Shown one piece after another: positions 58,647 through 64,000 of a stretch of 64,000 nt of DNA. The notes below the pieces were generated by a model. It was not told the origin of the DNA and did not search any database. It saw only the letters and a list, made by a program, of their open reading frames with translations. A program made the position numbers and the translations under genes. Where the stretch lies: the NCBI GenBank assembly GCA_015069425.1, contig SVIP01000001.1, forward strand, positions 310,001 through 374,000, read 5' to 3'. This DNA comes from Clostridiales bacterium (lineage in GTDB: Bacteria; Bacillota; Clostridia; Christensenellales; Borkfalkiaceae). How positions within the stretch are numbered: position 1 is the stretch's first letter; the number at the start of each line of letters is the position of its first letter.

Positions 58647-59432
58647 CTATTTTTCGTTTTTATAAATTTCCTTAAAATATTTGTAGGTATCTACTTTTAA
58701 CTCTCCGCAAGCAGGCTCGTCACATACAATTATTCCATCTTTATGGAGTTGAAGTGCACTTATCGTCCAAGCATGGTCAACGCCACCTTCAACGCAATGA
58801 CGAAGAGCACGTGCTTTGTTATGTCCACTAATCAACAACATAACTTGTTTTGAATCACACACCGTTCCCACGCCAACTGAAAGTGCCGTCTTAGGAACTT
58901 TATTAACGTCGTTATCAAAGAAACGTGAGTTTACAATTAAAGTATCTTCTGTTAACGCACGAACACCCGTTCTTGAAGTCAACGAAGTAAACGGTTCGTT
59001 AAAAGCAATATGTCCGTCAACACCGCTACCGCCCATGAATAGGTCAATTCCGCCGTAAGAGGCAATCTTATCTTCATAACGTTTGCACTCGGCTTCTAAA
59101 TCCTTTGCCATACCATCTAAAATGTTAATATTTTCTGCAGGTATATCAATGTGGTTGAAGAAATTATCGTGCATAAAATACCAGTAACTTTGGTCGTGTT
59201 CTCTTGGAAGTCCTACGTATTCGTCCATATTAAAGGTAACAACGTTTTTAAATGTAACCTTACCTGCTTTATTCATTTCAATAAGTTTTTTATAAACGCC
59301 AAGCGGAGAAGAGCCAGTTGGCAATCCGAGAATAAACGGACGATTTTCCTTGTGACTATTTATAGCGTTAGCAATATGCTCCGCAGCCCAATCGCTCATT
59401 GATAGATAATTTTCTTTAATAATAACTTTCAT
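58647..59432 (-). CDS. nagB: Glucosamine-6-phosphate deaminase
   Basis: Converts glucosamine 6-phosphate to fructose 6-phosphate and ammonia in amino-sugar catabolism. The 261-aa protein has [15 protein letters not shown] (phosphate loop), [20 protein letters not shown] with the catalytic Asp, and [15 protein letters not shown], where the His and Asp complete the proton relay. Family motif is usually GGIGxDGH; here Ser replaces Ile. The length equals Bacillus NagB. It is a single gene with promoter TTTACA, 17-base spacer, TATAAT (59503-59475); nagA is not nearby. Confidence 0.95.
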   Translation of the reverse strand: MKVIIKENYLSMSDWAAEHIANAINSHKENRPFILGLPTGSSPLGVYKKLIEMNKAGKVTFKNVVTFNMDEYVGLPREHDQSYWYFMHDNFFNHIDIPAENINILDGMAKDLEAECKRYEDKIASYGGIDLFMGGSGVDGHIAFNEPFTSLTSRTGVRALTEDTLIVNSRFFDNDVNKVPKTALSVGVGTVCDSKQVMLLISGHNKARALRHCVEGGVDHAWTISALQLHKDGIIVCDEPACGELKVDTYKYFKEIYKNEK

Positions 59433-59474
59433 TTTTGCTCCTTACTAATCTAAAAATTTTATGCTTATGATTAA

Positions 59475-59503
59475 ATTATACAACTTATTAATTATTTTGT
59501 AAA
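59475..59503 (-). promoter_or_regulatory. nagB promoter
   Basis: Minus strand TTTACA (59503-59498), 17-base spacer, TATAAT (59480-59475). Confidence 0.75.
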
Positions 59504-59592
59504 GATATTTTATTCATTGTTTAATTTAATAATAACTTAAGCATCTTTTTTTATGTAAACGAAACTTTAGAAAACAAGGAAAATATTACTTA

Positions 59593-60183
59593 TCATTCCT
59601 TAATATTTCCTTTCTCAACGTTTTTTTCTATTAACTCTTTTGCAAACTCCCATATTTCTTGCGAGCCAAATTGGGAAGTTTTTTGTCTATTTAATGCTTG
59701 TGATTTATGTACGCCATGCGCTCTCCAATCTTTACCATCATTGCAATCATTTAGTAAAATTGGTTGTAAATTATCCATAACGTGCGCAAATCTCGATTCT
59801 GGAGTTTCCCCTTTTTCAAACTCTTCAAACAACTCCATCAAATGCTCTTTTTGGTCGCTTGGCAACAACCCAAAAATGCGATTAGCGGCTTTACTTTCCC
59901 GTTCTTTTTGTGTTTGTAAACCTTTCGTATCATACGCATAGGTATCACCAGCATCTATTTCCACAATGTCGTGAATTAGTGCCATCATCATCGCTTTCGC
60001 CACATCGAATTCTTGGTTTGCATATTCTTTAAGTAAATAAATCATCAATGCAATATGCCAAGAATGTTCAGCATCATTTTCTTGACGAATATATCCACTC
60101 AAATGTGACTGACGAAAAATATTTTTCTCTTTGTCCACCTCTAATATAAAATCAAGTTGTTTTTGAAATCTTTTTCTATCCAT
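59593..60183 (-). CDS. HD-domain phosphohydrolase (YfbR/HDDC2-like)
   Basis: A 196-aa HD-superfamily protein. Metal ligands are AEHSWHIALM (first His), LIHDIVEIDAGDTYAYD (the HD pair and following acidic residues) and a late Asp in RFAHVMDNLQPILLND. The set matches 5'-deoxynucleotidases of the YfbR/HDDC2 type, which remove phosphate from nucleoside monophosphates. It starts 12 bases after niaR and so is probably the last gene of the nadA-nadBC-niaR operon; a role in NMN or nucleotide turnover would fit, but a general nucleotide role is equally possible. Confidence 0.85.
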   Translation of the reverse strand: MDRKRFQKQLDFILEVDKEKNIFRQSHLSGYIRQENDAEHSWHIALMIYLLKEYANQEFDVAKAMMMALIHDIVEIDAGDTYAYDTKGLQTQKERESKAANRIFGLLPSDQKEHLMELFEEFEKGETPESRFAHVMDNLQPILLNDCNDGKDWRAHGVHKSQALNRQKTSQFGSQEIWEFAKELIEKNVEKGNIKE

Positions 60184-60195
60184 AAATTTTATACT

Positions 60196-60708
60196 TTATT
60201 CTCCGTCGGCAATATACTTTTTTCGTGATAAGGTTTGTTCAATTTTGTCAAGAATTTCTTTTGAATCAGCACGAACTGTGTGATAATGATATCCACCCGT
60301 AATATTCATCAGTTCAGTAGATTTTCCCGTCCTAACACCTTCTAAAAACTGCTTAACGTGTAATCTCGAAAAGATATTAAGAGTTGCGGAAATTTTACCG
60401 TAAACCTTATGCCAAACGAACACGTCAAATACAGTTCCGCCTAAGTCAACTATCGTATTTAATTCATCTTCCGTTTGCTCAGTCGTATGCTTTAATTTAA
60501 ACACTCGTTCCATCAATGGAGATTTTTGCATAACGTAACCGTTGTGTGTAGAAAGAATTTCGTATCCCATACCTTTTAGCACAGTTATATCTTGCACGAT
60601 AATTTGACGAGACACATTAAATTGTCCAGACAATTCGCCACCCGAAATAGGCGTTTTGCTCGCTAAAAGCAAGTTTACGATTGTCTTACGTCTCTCATTT
60701 ACCTTCAT
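60196..60708 (-). CDS. niaR: NAD biosynthesis repressor NiaR
   Basis: Niacin-responsive repressor of 170 aa. Residues 1-60 are an HTH_11-type winged helix (SGGELSGQFNVSRQIIVQDI), and residues 75-165 the 3H domain, named for three conserved histidines: here HKVYG, HVKQFLEG and GGYHYHTVRA, which hold a metal and bind nicotinic acid. In Firmicutes NiaR (YrxA) represses nadABC and niacin uptake genes. It lies in the same operon as nadA and the nadB-nadC fusion, and its operator is probably the inverted repeat at 63817-63830. Confidence 0.95.
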   Translation of the reverse strand: MKVNERRKTIVNLLLASKTPISGGELSGQFNVSRQIIVQDITVLKGMGYEILSTHNGYVMQKSPLMERVFKLKHTTEQTEDELNTIVDLGGTVFDVFVWHKVYGKISATLNIFSRLHVKQFLEGVRTGKSTELMNITGGYHYHTVRADSKEILDKIEQTLSRKKYIADGE

Positions 60709-60726
60709 TCATTTTCTCCCCTTCAG

Positions 60727-62856
60727 TTAAATTGCGTGTAAATTCTTTAAAGATAAATCGAGAATTGGTGCAGAGTGTGTTAATGCTCCACTTGAAATGT
60801 AATCAACGCCAACATCTACAAGGCGAGCAACGTTTTCTTTAGTTACGTTTCCACTGCATTCTGTTTCCGCCTTACCCTTACAAAGTTTTACCGCCTCTCT
60901 CATATCTTCAATAGACATATTATCGAGCATAATAATATCCGCCCCTGCTTCTAATGCTTCTTTTAACATATCAAGATTTTCAACTTCAATTTCAATTTTC
61001 CTAACAAAAGGAGCATATTCTTTTGCCATCATAATTGCTTGCTTTACGCCACCTGCTGCACCAATATGATTGTCTTTTAATAAAATTCCGTCACTTAAAT
61101 TATATCTATGATTATATCCGCCGCCAACTTTTACGGCATACTTCTCAAAGACTCGCATATTAGGTGTGGTTTTTCTCGTATCTAAAAGTTTGGTTTTCGT
61201 GCCTTCAAATAATCTAGCAATATTACGAGTATAAGTTGCAATACCGCTCATTCTTTGCAAAAAGTTAAGCGCAGTTCTTTCGCCCGATAATAAAACTCTT
61301 ATATCGCCACGAATAACGCCAAGTTTTTGTCCTTTTTTGACGGTATCACCATCTTTGCAATAAAAAATCACTTTAGTATTAACATCTAAAAGTTCAAACA
61401 CTCTTTTGAACACGTCAAGTCCAGCAATAACACCGTCTTGCTTGCAAATAAGTTCCACTTCCCCTTCTTGATACTCTCTCATTACAGAATTTGTTGTAAT
61501 ATCTTCACTTGTAATATCTTCTTTGAGTGCGCTCAAAATTAAATCATCTGCGTTCATTTTCATTGTTACGTTGTTCATTGTAGATTTTCTCCTTTTCTCT
61601 TTTTCAATTGCCAAAAGTACGGCTTGCTTGTATTTTTCTTTATAGTTTTCGTATTGACCTTGGTCGATTGCAATTTGTTCATTAAAATTAGATAAAGTGT
61701 AGTTTTCGACTATGTGCCTTGCTGCTCTTTGTGCCCACACAAGACTTTCAAGCAAGGAATTACTTGCCAGCCTATTCTTACCGTGTACGCCATTACAAGC
61801 AGTTTCGCCCACAGCATATAATCTAGTCATAGACGTTTTTCCATCTTTATCCACGTCTATTCCCCCCATAAAATAGTGTTGTGATGGTACAACCGGTATC
61901 GATTGTTTTGTTACGTCGAAACCGACTTCTAAACAATGTTGATATATGTGTGGAAAATGCGTTTTTATTTCTTCTTCAGGGATTGGCAACATTGAAAGCC
62001 AAACGTGCTGACTCCCCTCTTTTTTCATTTGCTTAAATATTGCATCAGCAACAACGTCACGAGGTTGCAACTCATCAACAAACCTTTCGCCCTTTGCATT
62101 AAGCAAAATTGCTCCTTCACCTCTCACTGATTCCGATATCAAAAACTCACGTCCACACGTTTTATCAAACAACGTGGTTGGGTGTATTTGAATATAATCA
62201 ACGTGTTGTAATTTTATATTATGTTTTAATGCAATAGCAATGGCATCGCCCGTTAAATGCGGATAATTAGTTGAATGGGCAAATAGTCCACCTATCCCAC
62301 CAGTCGCAAATACAGTATAATCGGCTAAAATGCAAGAGTATTTGCCCTCTTTATCGTGCCCTATTATTCCTTTACACGAATTGTTGCGATTAACAATATC
62401 TACCATTGTATACTTTTCAATAAAAGTTACGTTAGGAAGTCCTTTTACAACCTCTAATAAATGTGAAGTGATTTCTCTACCCGTTTCATCTTCATGAAAA
62501 AGTATTCTTGGTCTTGAATGTGCGCCCTCTTTTGTATAAGCAAAGTCATTTCCGTCTTTTTCAAAACGCACACCATATTCTACAAGTTGGTTAATAACTG
62601 AACGCGACGAGCGTATCATTATATCTACTGCTTCTGGATTATTTTCATAATGCCCCGCCCTCATAGTGTCTTCAAAAAAGGCATCATAATCTTTGTCGTC
62701 ATGCAAAACACAGATACCGCCTTGTGCTAAAAAAGAATCGCTCTTTTCAAGACTATCTTTTGTTATTATGACTATGTTCTTTTCTTTGGGTAAGTTTAAC
62801 GCACAAAATAATCCTGCAGCGCCACACCCAACAATTACAACGTCTGTTTTCATCAT
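60727..62856 (-). CDS. nadB-nadC: Fused L-aspartate oxidase and quinolinate phosphoribosyltransferase (NadB-NadC)
   Basis: A 709-aa fusion of two steps of NAD synthesis. Residues 1-about 425 are NadB, oxidising aspartate to iminoaspartate: FAD motif VVIVGCGAAGLFCAL, SFLAQGGICVL, HSRPRILFHEDETG, IQIHPTTL, SVRGEGAILLN and GVHGKNRLASNSLLESLVW. The long C-terminal helical part of E. coli NadB is missing. Residues about 427-709 are a complete NadC: LKEDITSEDIT, SGERTALNFLQRMSGIATYT, LDTRKTTPNMRVFEKYAV, GGGYNHRYNLSDGILLKDNH, EVENLDMLKEAL and SSGALTHS. At the join an internal GGAG (61592-61589) lies ten bases before an in-frame ATG (61578), a complete start site for separate NadC. The start at 62856 follows the nadA stop by one base. 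Confidence 0.93.
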   Translation of the reverse strand: MMKTDVVIVGCGAAGLFCALNLPKEKNIVIITKDSLEKSDSFLAQGGICVLHDDKDYDAFFEDTMRAGHYENNPEAVDIMIRSSRSVINQLVEYGVRFEKDGNDFAYTKEGAHSRPRILFHEDETGREITSHLLEVVKGLPNVTFIEKYTMVDIVNRNNSCKGIIGHDKEGKYSCILADYTVFATGGIGGLFAHSTNYPHLTGDAIAIALKHNIKLQHVDYIQIHPTTLFDKTCGREFLISESVRGEGAILLNAKGERFVDELQPRDVVADAIFKQMKKEGSQHVWLSMLPIPEEEIKTHFPHIYQHCLEVGFDVTKQSIPVVPSQHYFMGGIDVDKDGKTSMTRLYAVGETACNGVHGKNRLASNSLLESLVWAQRAARHIVENYTLSNFNEQIAIDQGQYENYKEKYKQAVLLAIEKEKRRKSTMNNVTMKMNADDLILSALKEDITSEDITTNSVMREYQEGEVELICKQDGVIAGLDVFKRVFELLDVNTKVIFYCKDGDTVKKGQKLGVIRGDIRVLLSGERTALNFLQRMSGIATYTRNIARLFEGTKTKLLDTRKTTPNMRVFEKYAVKVGGGYNHRYNLSDGILLKDNHIGAAGGVKQAIMMAKEYAPFVRKIEIEVENLDMLKEALEAGADIIMLDNMSIEDMREAVKLCKGKAETECSGNVTKENVARLVDVGVDYISSGALTHSAPILDLSLKNLHAI

Positions 62857-62857
62857 C

Positions 62858-63769
62858 TTATTTTGCAAGCTCCAACATCTTGTCAAGTGGCAATATTGCC
62901 TTGTTAATTATTTCTTCGTTTATCTTTATCTCATTTTCTTCGGTTTCTAAAACTTTCAAAAGTTTTTCTAGCGTGTTTAATTTCATATCTACACAACAAG
63001 GCCTCGTTTGAGTAAAATGAAACGTTTTATTAGGATTATCTCGTTCTAATTGATATTTTACCCCATCTTCCGTGCAAATAATAAACTCACTATTCTTTGA
63101 TTGCTTTGCATAATCTATAATTTCTGCCGTACTACCAATAAAATCGGAAAGGTTTAATATTCTTTCTTCACATTCGGGGTGAGTAAGAACAAGGGCATTC
63201 GGATGTAACTTCTTATTTTCTAAAACTTCTTCGGTTGATATTCTAACGTGAATAGGACAATAACCGTCGTTTAATATAATGTTTTTTTCAGGCACTTTCT
63301 CGGCAACAAATTTACCAAGATTTTGGTCAGGAATAAAAAATATATTTTTATTTGGCAAATTTTTCACTATTTTTACAGCGTTTGAAGAGGTAACACAAAC
63401 GTCACTTTGACATTTTAGTTCCGCCGTAGAATTTATGTAACAAACAACGGCTAAATCTTCATATTTCGCCCTCATTTCTTTAATTTTACCTTGCTTTACC
63501 ATTCGTGCCATAGGACAATCAGCACTAATATCGGGCATTAAAACTTTCTTTTTAGGGTTAAGAATTTTTGCACTTTCCCCCATAAAAGAAACACCGCAAA
63601 ATATTATCATATCCGCATCACTATTTTTGGCTATCTTGGCAAGATAAAAGGAATCCCCAACGTAATCAGCAACTTCTTGTATTTCTGACGGAGTATAATA
63701 ATGCGCAAGAATTATAGCATTTTTTTGTTTTTTAAGTTCACGAATTTTCTTTTCCGTCTGCGTTTTCAT
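62858..63769 (-). CDS. nadA: Quinolinate synthase A
   Basis: [4Fe-4S] enzyme that condenses iminoaspartate with dihydroxyacetone phosphate to quinolinate. The 303-aa protein has three homologous segments: AIILAHYYTPSEIQEVADYVG with SFYLAKIAKNSDADMIIFCG, then SADCPMARMV and VCYINSTAELKCQSDVCVTSSNAV, FIPDQNLGKFVAEKVP, HPECEERILNLSDFIGSTAE, and KTFHFTQTRPCCVDMKLNTL. Cysteines for the cluster are those of FCGVSF, SDVCVTSS and the CC of RPCCVDM. It begins the operon and runs directly into the nadB-nadC fusion, giving the order of reactions on one mRNA. Confidence 0.96.
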   Translation of the reverse strand: MKTQTEKKIRELKKQKNAIILAHYYTPSEIQEVADYVGDSFYLAKIAKNSDADMIIFCGVSFMGESAKILNPKKKVLMPDISADCPMARMVKQGKIKEMRAKYEDLAVVCYINSTAELKCQSDVCVTSSNAVKIVKNLPNKNIFFIPDQNLGKFVAEKVPEKNIILNDGYCPIHVRISTEEVLENKKLHPNALVLTHPECEERILNLSDFIGSTAEIIDYAKQSKNSEFIICTEDGVKYQLERDNPNKTFHFTQTRPCCVDMKLNTLEKLLKVLETEENEIKINEEIINKAILPLDKMLELAK

Positions 63770-63801
63770 TTGACCAACCTCGTTTGTACTTATTAGAGTT
63801 A

Positions 63802-63830
63802 ATTATACTACTTATGTTTACATCTGTCAA
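63802..63830 (-). promoter_or_regulatory. nadA operon promoter with probable NiaR operator
   Basis: Minus strand TTGACA (63830-63825), 17-base spacer, TATAAT (63807-63802): full consensus. The near-palindrome TTGACA-GA-TGTAAA (63830-63817) overlaps the -35 box and resembles the TGACA-NN-TGTCA style expected of NiaR, encoded in the same operon; binding there would block polymerase. Confidence 0.75.
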
Positions 63831-63884
63831 CTTAACTGTAAAGGTATTTAATGATTTTAACATATAGTGAGAATGTTTAATAGC

Positions 63885-63922
63885 AAAAGAAAAAGACCAA
63901 CTACTGTTGGTCTTTTTCTTTT
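63885..63922. terminator. Bidirectional terminator upstream of the nad operon
   Basis: AAAAGAAAAAGACCAAC pairs with GTTGGTCTTTTTCTTTT around four bases. It isolates the nad promoter from the next unit; the last 78 bases of the window hold no identifiable gene. Confidence 0.8.
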
Positions 63923-64000
63923 GATGTCTTTCACTCATAAAATAGCTGTTGTGTGGTAAAAAAATGATACGAATGATTGATAAATACAATTATGTTAATT

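Noticed and set aside
63738-63989. 83-codon minus-strand frame at the right end
   Set aside because: It crosses the terminator and the nadA promoter and start region and has no ribosome site.

Overview
The window is a low-GC (roughly one third G+C by eye), densely coded chromosomal segment from an anaerobic Firmicute, most likely a gut clostridium of an uncultured, Christensenellales-like group. The evidence is spoVG and sepF, T-box leaders, an iron-sulfur serine dehydratase, medium-chain acyl-CoA ligases, NiaR control of NAD synthesis, Gram-positive lipoproteins, and the absence of any outer-membrane gene. No phage, plasmid, CRISPR array or insertion sequence was found. The lineage call is inference.

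Layout. 1-1126 (minus): start of a Cys-rich lipoprotein cut by the window edge. 1172-8829 (minus): asnS-plsX-rnc-smc-ftsY behind one promoter. 8977-15119 (minus): a 44-aa protein, a split chromate-type transporter pair, a HEAT-like and a TPR protein, hslO (Hsp33) and a DUF624 membrane protein. 15324-19003 (plus): asd-dapA-dapB-yggS-sepF. 19104-25976: aspA and a LysR gene sharing a symmetric divergent promoter, an ArsB/NhaD-type permease, an LDH/MDH-family dehydrogenase, murC and spoVG. 26340-31869: an HTH-serine dehydratase fusion, an HTH-cupin-acyl-CoA ligase behind a T-box, and a ferritin-like protein. 31976-38897: an MFS carrier, a 1012-aa Cys-rich lipoprotein, a candidate small RNA and putP. 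39052-39340: tRNA-Pro with a duplicated 5' part. 39467-47540 (minus): malic enzyme, then comEC-holA-cdaA-small membrane protein-DUF1015-lysC. 47644-48434: a 6S-like RNA, tRNA-Glu and 146-bp tandem repeats. 48538-55894: nucleoside hydrolase, YwaF-like protein, phosphohexomutase, PlsC-like acyltransferase, a CDF metal exporter divergent from a frameshifted TetR gene, and a VTT/DedA protein. 55971-58542: a second HTH-cupin-acyl-CoA ligase behind a second T-box. 58647-63830 (minus): nagB, an HD phosphohydrolase, niaR, a nadB-nadC fusion and nadA behind a consensus promoter with a probable NiaR operator.

How the genes fit together. Aspartate links many of them: aspA degrades it, lysC-asd-dapA-dapB turn it into diaminopimelate and lysine, nadB-nadA-nadC turn it into NAD, and asnS charges asparagine. 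Malic enzyme and the LDH/MDH-type enzyme connect pyruvate, malate and lactate.

The most notable system is the pair of paralogous ligases at 27930-30224 and 55971-58238. Each has an N-terminal XRE-type HTH and a cupin domain, and each lies behind its own complete T-box. Aligning Stem I by hand, I read the specifiers as GTA (Val) and ATC (Ile), and both T-box bulges (UGGU) fit tRNAs with discriminator A. This suggests that isobutyrate and 2-methylbutyrate are activated to CoA thioesters when valine or isoleucine runs short, for reductive carboxylation to the amino acids. That is inference, but it makes sharp predictions.
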